A stretch of 64,000 bases of DNA from Haliclona indistincta (lineage: Eukaryota; Porifera; Demospongiae; Haplosclerida; Chalinidae): assembly GCA_964017065.1 (NCBI GenBank), contig OZ024786.1:12719596-12783595 (forward strand). The letters run 5' to 3'. Shown here one piece after another: positions 1 to 11,447 of the stretch (position 1 is the stretch's first letter; every line of letters starts with the position of its first letter). A program made the position numbers and the translations under genes. The notes beneath the pieces are model-generated. The model was not told where the DNA came from and did not search any database. It was given only the letters and a program-made list of their open reading frames with translations.

Positions 1-404
1 AATGCATGCCATGGACCGAAAGACATAACTTAGTGCAGCTAGCTAGTTAGCTAGCTAGCTCGCTTCTTCCTCTTGCAAGCGGCTCAGGCCCCTTCGGCTA
101 GACACACACAGACACTACAAACATATCTTATTATCCACACAGTTCATATCTGTCTCCTTTAAAAAGTATGTTCTTCAGTCGCTAGATCCTTTTATCCTCA
201 AAGCGCCAATACCAGAAACTTGTACAGGGGAAGGTTCCGATTCCATGCCGACAAAGGGGGTGGTTTCACGGTACTTGAATGCCACCTGCATCACATTTTC
301 TGTACATTAACCATTATAAGTTATGCTTTTAATAATAAGCGGTCACTTACCATGAATACTAAGTACGGTTGTATTTTTACAACTTTTCAGAGGTCAAAGA
401 GATA
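1..404. other. No gene recognised; left edge of window
   Basis: AT-rich sequence with a GCTAGCTAGTTAGCTAGCT run at about 38-58. No exon with good splice sites and no RNA gene was seen. The missing ectodomain exons of RTK1 presumably lie further left, outside the window. Confidence 0.5.
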
Positions 405-1196
405 TGCCATGCGCAAACCATGGATCAGGACAATCCATGGATTGCGCTGCTCAAAGTATGGATCCGTGCTTTTCGCGGGCAATCCATGGATTGCCCAGCA
501 CTTGCGCGATCCATGGATTGCGCAACCATACACACGTGCCAAGCGTTCGGCAGCTGAAGTCATCGTGCATGTTTAACTGAAAAGCTGCCTTCGAGGCCGA
601 CTGCATCACAAAATCGTTTGTGCAGAAGAAGAACAAAGGGAGCAAGGTGATCAGTCGAGAGAAAGGAAATGAAAAGAAATCGTGGCTCACCTTTCGGCTG
701 GCGAAGACAATGGCGATCCACTGAGTGGCAAGCAGTGTTTTCGTCTGGCTATCTCTGCTAATATTGCAGGCAGTAATACTACTAGCAGTATTGCCAGAAG
801 AACAAGAACCCAGGGATATAGAAGATGCTACTCAGTGAGGCCTTCTAATGCTATTGTGATTACTTCATCCTCTGCCCAGCTATTACAGCCTCTCAACCTT
901 GCTGACTCAGTATACATTTTTACTAGCTAGAATACTATAGGCAATCATGTTGAGCCAGCATTGCTTCAGTGACGTGGCGAACGTCAGTGGTTGGTTTCAT
1001 TGACTACAGACTCAGAGTCCGCCGCTTCTCACGAGTGTCCATGCATCAATGGTTTGGCCGAGATCCATACTCCGAGTCCATCGTTTGCGCGATCCATGGA
1101 TTGAGCAGACAATCCATGGATACTTGCGCAAAGCACGGATCCATACTTTGGGCAGCGCAATCCATGGATTGTCCCAATCCATAGTTTGCGCACAAC
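405..1196. mobile_element. Fold-back (inverted-repeat) element with ATCCATGGAT clusters
   Basis: The stretch at about 405-530 is the reverse complement of about 1060-1196, allowing some mismatches. Both arms are built from repeated short palindromes such as CAATCCATGGATTG, and they share the block ATTGCGCTGC and the word TATGGATCCGTGCTT. The middle part (530-1060) has no convincing gene. The outer ends and target duplication could not be fixed. The arrangement suits a non-autonomous fold-back DNA transposon. ORFs across it are by-products of the palindromes. Confidence 0.6.
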
Positions 1197-1372
1197 AGAT
1201 ATACGAAATACTCTAACGTGCATTAAACTAGATAGACGACAAATTGAGGCCGCACTAGCTTAGAGTGTTCAATTGATAAAAATCAAAATAATATGATTGT
1301 TTATGAAAGGATCAAAGATGAAGCTTCATGAAGTGTTCATCCACGGGCTACCATATGATTTTGAGAGAAATT

Positions 1373-2450
1373 TATTAGGGAGGCATGGTAGTGCCTCCCT
1401 ATGTAGGGTTGAACGGAAAAACAAGATGGCAGCTACATACAATGTATTAGCTGATATTTCACCTGGTGATGAATTTTATACGTCCGAAGACACTTAGATC
1501 TGCTCTCTGGCGTTGCCCCATCTTACAGGAGCAAGGAGATTGCTCGGAATTGTTACTAAAGTAACGAACCTGGAAATGGTGAAAATCGAGTTTTGTCATC
1601 TTTCTTTTCTTCTTCTTTCTTTCTTTCTTTGTTTCTTTCTTGTTTCTTCCACTCGCCTAGCGCCTTTAACGCGAGCAGTGCCGAGACAAAAACACCCATG
1701 AACAGTCGTGAAATTCTCCTGGCAAGTGCCTATCGAACTTTGTTTTTAGCGAAATGGCGATATAAATTTCACGATTTCTAGATCGTGATCCATTGTCAGC
1801 TAAGTGCTTGACGCCATTATTGTAATTGCGCAATACGCACGTGACCAAGCAGTGGTTAGCGCATGTGACCAAGCACTACCTTGAGTATCTCCGCGCCATA
1901 TTGATCACGGAGAACACATTTGTCTGGAGTCTTCAAAGAACTAAGTTCGTATAGGATCACCATTCTGCGCTTGCCAGATAAATATAACCGCTGTACAGGC
2001 CTACAACAAGTGTGAGCAGGGCTCATGTGCACTGCATGCATGCATGCGTAGGCGAGCTGATGCATGCATGCGTGGAGTTTAAAAATATTTCTATCGAAAT
2101 CAAAGTGTAGGGTTATAAAAACAACCACTGGTCCACAATGTAAACTAAGTTAAACAAGGAACAAGCACGGAATGGTAACACGATTGACTTGCTAACTGAC
2201 CGTAGATCCCTACATCAGTGGCTGTAAATGAGATCAATATTTTGTCACAAGCTGAATGCACGTCAGGTGTCAGCATTTGACAGCAAATAGCTGAAATAGT
2301 TATAGTCAACCACAGCAGCCACTGATATAGGGATCTATGGTCAGTTAGCAAGTCAATCGTGTTACCATTCCATGCTCGTTCCTAGTTAGTTTACATAGTG
2401 GACCAGTGGTTGTTTTTAAAACCCTAAATTTCGATAGAAATCTTTTCAAT
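1373..2450 (+). repeat. Repeat family C, copy 1
   Basis: The copy opens with the short hairpin GGGAGGCATGGTAGTGCCTCCC. It then shows the family's order of blocks: AACAAGATGGCAGCTACATAC, a TTTC-rich tract (about 1600-1640), CACTCGCCTAGCGCC, and a large hairpin (about 2125-2410) whose arms contain GCAAGTCAATCGTGTTACC and its complement. Seven main copies and four fragments occur in the window, in both orientations. It appears non-autonomous; no protein was seen. It lies upstream of the RTK1 stalk exon. Confidence 0.75.
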
Positions 2451-2553
2451 TTTCTTGTTACTCAATGGTTGTGCAAAGTCTTGGAATTTTTGTTTGGAAA
2501 AAAATTCTGCTGTGTTGCATTTACTCTCAGAATTTGATTAATTTTTTTTACAG

Positions 2554-5500
2554 TGGTTACACCTACAGACACTTCTACAGGTATGCATAATCAACTAATG
2601 TATAATAATAATAAAGTGTTATATTTATTTTCTTCCAATTCCATAGCAACTATTCTTCTATCAGTGTTTGCAGCAGTATTTGGAGCCATAGTATTGGCAT
2701 TATTCCTTTGTAAGTTTTGATGCAATATATTTTAACCAAATTAATGGATTTTACTCACTCCCTTCATAATGTAGGTATTGTATTGTTATACTGCTGTAAA
2801 TGCTTTAAAAAAAACAAGAGCAATGAGTTGAACGAAAACAGCATTGAATTAAAGAACGTGCAACTCAATCTGCCGACATTGAATGTTGCTCCAGAATTAC
2901 TTACATCGCTATCAAAAATGCTTATTCTCAAGTGGCAAGTACGGCTGTTGGACATCATCGGACAAGGTTACTTAATTAACATGTGTAATAATTATTAGGG
3001 AGGCACGGTAGTGATTAGGGAGGCACGGTAGTGCCTCCCTATGTAGAGATGAACGAGAAAACAAGATGGCAGCTACATACAATGCATTAGCGTTCAAACG
3101 CTGATATTTCGCCTGGTGATGAATTTTATACATCCAAATACACTTAGATCTGCTATCTAGCGTTGCCCCATCTTACAGTAGCAAGGAGATTGCTCGAAAT
3201 TGTTACTAAAGTGACGAACTTGGAAAAGGTAAAAATCAACTTGCGTCATTTTTGTTTTCTTCTTCTTTCTTCCACTCGCCTAGCACCTTTACGTGAGCAA
3301 CGTCGAAATCAAAACACCCACTAAAAGTCGTGAAATTCTCCTGGCATGTGCCTTTTGAACTTAGTTTTTAGCGAAACGACGATATAAATTTGACGAGCTC
3401 ACGATCACGAACAGTTGTCGGCTGAGTGTTTGACGCCATATTGTGATTACGTAATAGCACGTGACAAATCACACGAATTTATTAGTAAAGTATCGCCGGT
3501 CGGAGAGCTCATATTGGCGTCTGGAGTCGTCGAAGAACAACTCACCGAGTAAGCTCGTGTAGTATCACCGGTCTGCTGCTTGCCAGATAGTATCACGGCC
3601 ATACTGAAAATTATAAACCAGAGTGGGTGGGGCTCGTATGCTTCTGCAGCATGCATAAGTGCATGAGCTAGTTTCAGTATTTAGGAGCTACAAGTTAAAA
3701 TGCAATTATCAACAAAAGCAAACCAAACCAATGGTGGAAACAAAGAGATACATTATCTTGCCGAATTCAAACTTCACCAAAAATTTGAAACTCACTGTAT
3801 AAGGAAAAAGGACACAAACAAAAAAATAAAAGATTTCTAACGAAATCAAAAGGATGTAGGGATAAAGAAATCTGCTACTGGTCCACAATGTAAACCAACA
3901 AGGAGCAAGCATGGAATGGCAACACGATTGACTTGCTAACTGACCATAGATCTGTTAGCATCAGTGGCTGACTATAGCAGTTCTGCTAGTTACTATTGAC
4001 TAACACCTGACGTGCATTGAATTGAATTTAGCTTGTGACAAATATTGTATAGTCAAAATGTTAGGTACAGCCACTGATGAGGGATCTACGTATGGTCTGT
4101 TAGCAAGTCAATCGTGTTGCCATTCCATGCTTGCTCCTTGTTGTTTTACATTGTGGACCAGTAAGCAGATTTCTTTATCCCTACATCTTTTTGATTTTGT
4201 TAGATATCTTTTTATTTTCTTTCAACAAGTAGTTTTACATGCAGGTGAATTTGGAATTGTATACAAAGCTCATTTGCTTAGGAGCAAACAAGGTGACGAT
4301 TTCACATTTGTGGCTGTGAAAACACTCAAAGGTAATAAGCAAAAATATAATTCTCTTTATTTCAATACCTACTTATCATGCAATCATTAATTTTGTAGGT
4401 AGCTTTGATACTGATGCTGTTGAGCAACTCGTGAAAGAAAGTCTTCGGATGAAAAGTTTTCAGCATTGCAATATAATGGGATTGTTGGGGGTGTGTCTTG
4501 ATGCTGGCCCTGCCCCCTACCTTGTACTACCATTCATGACCAATGGTGACCTGTTATCATACTTAAAAACAAATAGAGAAGATTTGGTCTTGTCATATGA
4601 GGCTGATGAAAATAAGGTGAAATTAGCTATAGTGTACATAGAATCTAAAGTGACTTGACCTATAATTATTAGGGAGGCACGGTAGTGCCTCCCTATGTAG
4701 GGTTGAACGAGAAAAAAAGATGGCGGCTACATACAATGTATTAGCGTTCAAACGCTGATATTTCGCCTGGTGATGAATTTTTTACGTCAAAAGACACTGA
4801 AATCTGCTATCTGGCGTTGCCCCATTGTACAGTAGCAAGGAGATTGCTTGAAATTGTTACTAAAGTGACGAACCTGAAAACGGTGAAAATCGACTTTCGT
4901 CATCTTCGTTTTCTTTCTTTCTTTCTTCCACTCACCTAGCGCCTTTACACGAGCAGAGCCGAGACCAAAACACCCATGAACAGTCGTGAAATTCTCTTGG
5001 CATGTGCCTTTTGGACATTGTTTTTAGCGTAACGGCGATATAAATTCCGCGATTTCTAGATCGTGATCCATTGTCAGCTAAGTGTTAGACGCCATTAATG
5101 TGATTGCGCAATACACACGTGACCAAGCAGTGGTTAGGGCACGTGACCAAGCACTAGCTTGAGTATCTCCATGCCGTATGGTTCACGGAGAACACATATC
5201 TGTATGGAGTCTTCGAAGAACGGCAAGCTACAGTACCGCTCACGAGTAAGTGGACCAACACCCGCGGGAGACTCGCAGGCAACCCGGGGGTAATTTTGTA
5301 TTACCCGCGGAACTGTGCATTCTTAACCGCAGGTAGATGCGAATACAGCGTGCATCACACGCTGGTGCGGATACGTGCGAGCACTGTATATACTCGCGAA
5401 AGTCACACAACGACAACGTGAGTCTGCCTAGCTATCCAGCGGGTCGCGAATGCATGCAAGGCTGCATGAGGGCCGCGGGTTATAGTGTGGTGCGGGCAGC

Positions 5501-7292
5501 GGGTACACGTTCACGGACCCGTGGGCACCCCCGAGTTACGCGCGGTTAGTCCGCGGGTTTGAGTACACTTACTCGTGAGCGGTACTGTATAGGATCACCA
5601 TTCTGCGCTTGCCAGATAATTTCAACCGCTGTACATGTCTACAAGCAAGTGTGGGCGGGGCTCGTATCCACTGCATGCATGTATGCATGCGTAGGCGAGC
5701 TGTGTAACAAATATTTTTGGCTACAAGTTTAAATTCTTATTAATAAAGAAAAGCCATTAGCAACAGGAAAACTAAACCAATGATGGAAACAAAGACGGCT
5801 CAGTACGTGCCGCATGATATTGAACTGCATTTCACTGAAAAAGAAAAGGGACACAAACAAGAAAATAAAAAAGATTTCTATCGAAATCAAAAGGATGTAG
5901 GGTTGTGAAATCTACCACTGGTTCACAATGTATACTAACAAGGAACAAGCATGGAATGGTAACACAATTGACTTGCTAACAGACCATAGATCCCTAAATC
6001 AGTGGCTGTACACAAGCTGAATGCACGTCAGGTGTCAGCAGTCAACAAGTAGGTCGACCACACCACTAGCAACAGCACTAGCTGAACTAGTTATTGCCAA
6101 CCACAGCAGCCACTGATGTAGGGATCTATGGTCTGTTAGCAAGTCAATTGTGTTACCATTCCATGCTTGTTCCTTGTTAGTATACATTGTGAACCAGTGG
6201 TAGATTTCACAACCCTACATCCTTTTGATTTCGATAGAAATCTTTTTTATTTTTAGGTCATGGTCGTGCAAACCAAGCTACTGTTAATGTGTCTACAAAT
6301 AGCAAATGGAATGCAGTACCTAGCAGACAATAACATTGTTCACAGAGATCTGGCAGCAAGAAATTGCATGTAAGTACTGATTTACTGATCTTACATGTAG
6401 TAACATGTTGATCATGTAATCTTGCAGGATTGATGAATTTTGGATTATTAAAGTTGCCGACTTTGGTCTCACTAAAAGTGTATATGAGAAACACTACTTT
6501 AGAGAGGACAATAATGTGTCTGTCAAGCTCCCATTTAAATGGATGGCCATTGAAAGCATTGACGATGGTATTTTTAGTGAAAAAACTGATGTGGTAAGTT
6601 TAAACACAAGCTCATTGCTACTATTGCTACTATTGCCTTATTTGTACATTGTAAATCGCCAATATTTTGTGTGATAGCGTGCTACACTGAAAAAGCATGG
6701 TATAATGATTTTTTAATGAGCTTTATGTGCTTCAAGAGAGTACTGTTTTGAAATAATATACCAGTGTAACAGTAGATCCGGTCACAAATAGTCGTGATTA
6801 TGTTACTATAAAATATAGTTACCTGAACCATTAATATAACTATTATAATAGTTACCTGAACTGACGTGTACTTGCAAATAAAACTCTTAGCGGTACAAGT
6901 ATGCCATATGCATTACAAAAGTTTTTCTTCTAGTGGTCATTTGGTGTTACATGCTGGGAAATATTCAGTGGAGGAAGGATGCCATTTGGTGGAGTGCATC
7001 CATCAACTCTAGCTAAAATGTTAAGAAATGGAGAAAGGATGGATGCCCCAGAAAATTCTGCTTGCTCTTCAGAAGTGTATGAGTGTTATTGTTGTGAGGC
7101 ATCATCATATTTTTTGGATACAGGTTTGCGACAGTAATGCAGCAGTGTTGGGAGAGTGATCCAGACAAGAGACCAACATTTTCACAGCTGACAGTTGCCA
7201 TTGATGCAATAGCAACTGCAATGACTGGCTACATGGAACTATCTGTATTCTCAGCTGAATCCAATGAGGATGAGAATAATAATGACAGTTGA
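2554..7292 (+). CDS. RTK1: receptor tyrosine kinase, 3' part (stalk, TM, kinase)
   Basis: Ten exons: 2554-2580, 2647-2709, 2775-2966, 4245-4331, 4399-4616, 6257-6369, 6428-6593, 6934-7076 and 7124-7292, preceded by at least one exon outside the window; the first visible exon starts in phase 1. A 27-nt stalk exon leads into a membrane segment ([20 protein letters not shown]), a basic juxtamembrane stretch (KCFKKNK) and a complete tyrosine kinase. Visible motifs are GQGEFG split by an intron after GQG, VAVKTL with the ATP lysine, HRDLAARN catalytic loop, DFG, KWMAIES at the P+1 loop, and [13 protein letters not shown]. The protein ends after a short acidic tail ([11 protein letters not shown]). 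Catalytic residues are all present, so it should be active at the plasma membrane. It is closely similar to RTK2, exon for exon. The ligand is unknown. Nine exons are listed here; the count of ten includes the inferred upstream one. Confidence 0.85.
2992..4218 (+). repeat. Repeat family C, copy 2, inside the RTK1 glycine-loop intron
   Basis: This copy fills most of the intron that splits GQG from EFG in the kinase (2967-4244). The opening hairpin unit (GGGAGGCACGGTAGTG) is present twice in a row. The TTTC tract is short and the distal hairpin arms at about 3876-3970 and 4070-4165 are intact. In RTK2 the same intron is only 48 bp (47309-47356), which shows that this copy was inserted. Confidence 0.75.
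4666..6250 (+). repeat. Repeat family C, copy 3, with nested MITE
   Basis: This copy lies in the RTK1 intron between the exon ending at 4616 and the HRDLAARN exon at 6257. Its blocks match the other C copies, but it is interrupted at 5231-5587 by a separate inverted-repeat element. The large terminal hairpin occupies about 5920-6215. Confidence 0.75.
5231..5587. mobile_element. MITE with CAGTACCG termini and TA target duplication
   Basis: The left end CAGTACCGCTCACGAGTAAG is matched by its reverse complement at the right end. TA flanks both sides (5229-5230, 5588-5589), and other C copies lack the insert at this point. The TA duplication suggests mobilisation by a Tc1/mariner-type transposase. 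The interior is GC-rich for this window and encodes nothing convincing. A second copy lies at 24311-25050. Confidence 0.75.
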
Positions 7293-7493
7293 TTGATTAT
7301 TCAGAAAAGCACTGCTTGTCAATCTTACATATCTTACGGTCAACAGTATCATACATCTCGTACAACTCCTGATAAAGCTGAACTACATACATGTGTGTAT
7401 TAGTAGTATATTTCCCATGAGAACCATTTAATTGTATTAGATTGCTGATTGATTATGTGTCACTCTGCCTGTTTTAACTATTTTCCCCTTTAT

Positions 7494-7499
7494 AATAAA
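7494..7499 (+). terminator. Polyadenylation signal candidate for RTK1
   Basis: AATAAA about 200 bp after the RTK1 stop codon, followed by a T-rich stretch. The matching site downstream of RTK2 has been lost. Confidence 0.5.
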
Positions 7500-7944
7500 C
7501 TCTTTAATTCTTTCCTGTTATCATCAAGTCTTCTGTCTTAGACCTGTAGTTATATCTTGTATACAACACTATTTTTTCCCAATAATCTTTTTTAACATCG
7601 CAATGAAATGTAATAGTTATGTTCAAAACATTATTAATTAATTCATTTTCCAGGTGTTATCATGCTAGATTGATAACACCCGAAAAATTTGTTGGGCAAG
7701 TGTTTTGAGGAGGTGCCTGCTATTGGGAGTGCTATTAAGAGAGGTTCCACTGTAGCTATTTGATTATAGTGAACATAATACAACTAATTGAGCAATGCAT
7801 CATTTAGTCAGGTGACATAGAGTAGTACACAGCAAGTGACATGATTGGTTGATGTCCAGACTCACTCAATCATCTCAAATATTTATACATCATAGATATT
7901 GCATCACTTGCTATATAAATACTTCATTTCTTATTCTTGTGCAG
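7500..7944. other. Intergenic or intron sequence upstream of receptor relic A
   Basis: No exon recognised. A segment at about 7805-7880 (AGTGACATGATTGGTTGATG and following) has a diverged relative at about 50618-50668, downstream of the RTK2-side kinase relic. Both receptors are therefore followed by related sequence. Confidence 0.45.
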
Positions 7945-8148
7945 CTGATATGGATTATCTTACCACACATGGTAGCATCACCTTCACTCCCACAAATACT
8001 CAGCAGATTGTATCAATACCCATAATTAATGACCAGGCACGAGAAGACAAGGAAATGTTTACTTTACACCTAAATAACCAATTCAATGGACCAGCTCGTG
8101 TGTCCCTTGCTCCCAGCCAGGCCTCAATATACATTATAGACAATGATA
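7945..8148 (+). pseudogene. Receptor relic A: Calx-beta second-half exon
   Basis: The exon has a good acceptor (TTGTGCAG) and donor (GTAAGG) and is 204 nt long with phase-1 borders, exactly like the matching RTK2 exons. It reads DYLTTHGSITFTPTN, then SIPIINDQAREDKEMF and IYIIDND, the usual second half of a Calx-beta domain. The reading frame is intact in this exon. It is called part of a pseudogene because the following exon is split by a transposon. Confidence 0.7.
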
Positions 8149-8886
8149 GTAAGGCCTTAGCTTACTTTTATTCAGACATTATTTATTTTACACTATGATG
8201 TACAACATGAGGAAATTTGAACCACACATTTCACATTTGCGTATTTTGTGCAAATGTGACTGTCACTTTTGATTGATCCAGGTGTTGTGATTGGGTTTGA
8301 TCCCAAACGAGATCACTACAAGAAAAGGATGGTTACCCGTGGTTTTCCACTGTTCAGTATAACTAGGTTACCCTGGGGAATTCTGCACACGGTATAACTT
8401 GTACAGTATAACTACGGTGCAACTACCGAATAACTTACTACGTTAGTTATCCTGGGTTATACTGCGCTGCGGTGGGCCTGCATAACCATTGGTTAAGACC
8501 ACATCCTGCTAGAATGAAAGGTGTGGTAGTAACGCCTACATTAAGATGGCGATCATGGCAGCGGAAGCGAGTGTGCAGGGCAGGTCAGCGATAGCGCTAC
8601 TACGATCGTGAGCTGTTATCGATAAGGCTATGATTCCTTCAGCTTCAGGATTCCTTCAGCATTATCATGAGCTGTACGTTATTTACTGTAGTACAGGCGT
8701 AGTTGGACGGTATGTTGCATAAAATTAATAGCCTCTGTAAGAATCTGGTCATGCACATTCACTCGATCACTAGTGGTATTTCAGTTTTATTCTACTCCCT
8801 AAGGCCTGTACATGCTTTCATACAGAAAAGTGACTCAAACTTAAGTGCGTGTCCTTCAGTACCTATACTCTAGCTATGCCTATCAC

Positions 8887-9048
8887 TAGACGGGCGTGGC
8901 CCGTCCTCGCCGGTTCCGCGGGAGGACGGGTTGAAAGCTTAACCTGGATTTGTTCTGTGTGCACGATTTCGTGCACACAGAACAAATCCAGGTTAAGCTT
9001 TTAACCCGTCCTCCCGCGGAACCGGCGAGGACGGGCCACGCCCGTCTA
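8887..9048. mobile_element. Near-perfect hairpin MITE with 9-bp target duplication
   Basis: Two arms of about 78 bp beginning TAGACGGGCGTGGCCCGTCC are almost exact complements around a tiny loop. GCCTATCAC is repeated directly on both sides (8878-8886, 9049-9057). A 9-bp duplication suggests a Mutator-like transposase. It is nested in the CACTA-like element and looks young because the arms barely differ. Confidence 0.8.
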
Positions 9049-9217
9049 GCCTATCACCAGGATTCTTTATGCTCTGAATCTCTGTTCTATGGTTCATGCC
9101 TTGGTTCATCATTCAGTATAGATTTTCCTCCATTAGCACGTCATTTTTGTTAACTAACTACCACAATGATATTTAACACTGTTTACACACCTGTAACTAG
9201 TATTAGTTATTGCCCTC

Positions 9218-9353
9218 ACACGAGGGCAATAACCGACATTAATGACCGCGGGAAAGTCGGTTGCCCGAGTTACGGTCGAGGGCGCAGCCCGAGACTGTAC
9301 GAGGGCAACCGACTTTCCCGAGGTCATTAATGTCGGTTATTGCCCGAGTTGTG
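9218..9353. mobile_element. Hairpin MITE (GAGGGCAATAACCGACATTA arms)
   Basis: The left arm, about 50 bp (GAGGGCAATAACCGACATTA onward), is mirrored by the right arm ending in GTCGGTTATTGCCC. The loop contains the palindrome-rich CGAGGGCGCAGCCCGAG, a feature shared with the element at 28366-28511. It is nested in the CACTA-like element. Confidence 0.65.
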
Positions 9354-10045
9354 TAGAGCAATAAATGATTTATTACATAGTTCATCTCTGTGAGCGCAAT
9401 AACATCGCGAATTTTTCAAACTCACAAAGACGCAACGTACGGTCTGTTGCTATAGAAGACGCTACGCGCGGTCAATAACCTACATTAATGCCCTCGAATA
9501 GAGCAATCTGATTGGTGAAGATGACGTTCTATGTAATAACTAGAATTATTGTACTGGATTAACTAGTGTTTTCACTTATTCTAGATCAATTCTGACGGCA
9601 TTGACAACAACAAACTGATTTCAGTGTATTGTTGACTGATTCTATGCGATGTTGACTGAAGAGACAAGCTTTGAAACATTGTCTACCTAAATCACTACGG
9701 ACAGACTCAGTCAATGAATGTGTTCCATTGATACATTATGTTGTGAAGTTGATTTTTAAATTGAGGCTATTATAATAGTGTCGGACAACTGTAATAATCA
9801 AGCATGCACATCTAGATGCCTTGTGACAGGTGCTAGATTCAACCTTAGCTGCGTAAAATAAGTTATGATACCACTGGAATCATGAAGTGAATTACGCGCT
9901 AAACATTCCGCGCGAATTGATCCCATTGGTCAGCTGATTGGCGCCAAAACGTACTCGTCCGCCATCTTGTACGCAACGTGGTGAGCGGGATTTGGCGTAT
10001 TCTTTCAGCAGAGCTTGCTCAGTTGCTTATAGGCAAGAGAAAAGG

Positions 10046-11447
10046 TTACTGATGTGTGAATCTAGTGTAACTATTGCTGTTTTACAGATGCCGTGTCAAA
10101 TGAAACTGATGCTAAAGCTTTAACGGCGTTGTTACCAAATTCTCTAGTGAGTTCATGATCAGTATTTTTAGTAGTATATAAACTAGCAAGGTTTAAATTA
10201 GTATAGTTTGTGTGCACTGTGCTTCATAATAATCGCGACTGTTTACATGAGGTGACTAGGAGATGTTTCATTCAAGTTTCTGTGTCCAAGTTCAGCTCTC
10301 AAAACGATAGTGTTCATGGTGTGTATTTCCCAGTGTGCTACTATTTCCCAGTTTGCGTCTGTATCTCTCTAGACTAGAGGAGTGAGGGTCATGATGACGT
10401 CTTGTTTGTCAAGTTCGGTAGATATCATGTGTACTTTACTGGTTTTCCATATATTATACAGGAGTGATGGCGTCTGTATCTCTGTAGACTAGAGGAGTGA
10501 GGGTCATGATGACGTCTTGTTTGTCAGGTTCGGTAGATATCGTGTGTGCTTTACTGGGTTTCCATATATTATACAGGAGTGATGGCGTCTGTATATAGAG
10601 AGGAGTGAGGGTCATGATGACGTCTTGTTTGTCAGGTTCGATAGATATCGTGTGTGCTTTACTGGGTTTCCATATTATACAGGAGTGATGGCGTCTGTAT
10701 CTCTCTAGACTAGAGGAGTGAGGGTCATGATGACGTCTTGTTTGTCAGGTTCGGTAGATATCGTGTGTGCTTTACTGGGTTTCCATAATATTATACAGGA
10801 GTGCATGGCGTCTGTGTGCTACTCTTAGCAGCTGCTTCCTGTAGCACATGATCATGCATCTGGATGTTGTACAGCAAACTTCGTAGTACTATTATGCATG
10901 TGTGTTTAAAAAAAAAAGTGTTTCAAGAAGCATTTCGTAATGGGCGTGTATAGCAGTGGATCCGGATACGGGCGCAGGGGCGCTACCGGCCGCCTGGTTG
11001 TGGACGGTAGTTTCGCGGTGGGTATACTGTTGTTGCACTGGTTATCCCGGTAGTTATCCTGGCACAGTTATTCGCTGCTGTTGTTATCCCGTGGTTATCC
11101 TGTAGTTACACGCAAGTTGCACTGGCCATGTATAACCACCGCCTAACCATAGAAACATATCCTGAAGTTAGCCTGCCAGTATAACCACGGTATAACTCAG
11201 TTATCGACGCCAGTGCAACCACAGGGTAACTGTGTTGCACGGTGGGAATACTGTGGTTATAACTGTCAGGATTACCATCTTTTTACGTAGTGGATGTATT
11301 CTCTGAAGAGTCCAGTAGAGGGCAATTTACCATCCGTGTCATCAGCGGAATAATAGACAGCAGTGTTACTGTGCTATACTGAATACAGCCAGCTGTATAG
11401 CAGACAGTGAGATTATACACATACACTTATCAAGTTACAGCACTGTA
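10046..11447 (+). repeat. Segmental duplication, copy 1
   Basis: The segment from TTACTGATGTGTGAATCTAG to CAAGTTACAGCACTGTA recurs almost letter for letter at 15119-16634. It contains the 3' half of the CACTA-like element plus the broken receptor exon beyond it. The near identity indicates a recent event. Confidence 0.9.
10355..10815 (+). repeat. Tandem repeat, about 106-117 bp period, four units
   Basis: Units begin GCGTCTGTATCTCTCTAGAC at 10355, 10470, 10585 and 10691, with a partial unit at 10808. The third unit is shorter because of a small deletion in TCTCTCTAGACT. The array sits in the duplicated part of the CACTA-like element; the second copy has one more unit. Confidence 0.85.

Larger units (their letters stand above)
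8314..11292. mobile_element. CACTA-like DNA transposon, non-autonomous
   Basis: The ends are CACTACAAGAAAAGGATGGT on the left and the complement of CACTACGTAAAAAGATGGTA on the right. The 3-bp target GAT is repeated on each side (8311-8313, 11293-11295). CACTA ends and a 3-bp duplication are hallmarks of the CACTA (EnSpm) superfamily. Both subterminal regions (about 8335-8480 and 11030-11275) are packed with short GTTATCC/GTTATACC words in both orientations, as in CACTA subterminal arrays. No transposase was recognised. It holds two smaller hairpin elements and a 115-bp tandem repeat array. Confidence 0.7.
8282..11382 (+). pseudogene. Receptor relic A: Calx-beta first-half exon split by a CACTA-like element
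   Basis: The exon starts after a normal acceptor at 8282 and reads VVIGFDPKRD. It is then interrupted at 8314 by a 2,979-bp insertion and resumes at 11293 with DVFSEESSRGQFTIRVISG. Joined across the duplicated GAT, the two parts align with the start of RTK2 first-half exons (for example VIGFTQNSVNVSEAAG at 31095). After TVLY the frame meets TGA (about 11380) where the paralogues continue, a second lesion. Confidence 0.7.

Noticed and set aside
3447..3912. Small ORFs on the minus strand
   Set aside because: Fall inside family C copy 2 and reflect its repeat sequence.
10355..10815. CRISPR-like regular repeats
   Set aside because: Units of about 115 bp are contiguous without unique spacers, and the setting is eukaryotic.
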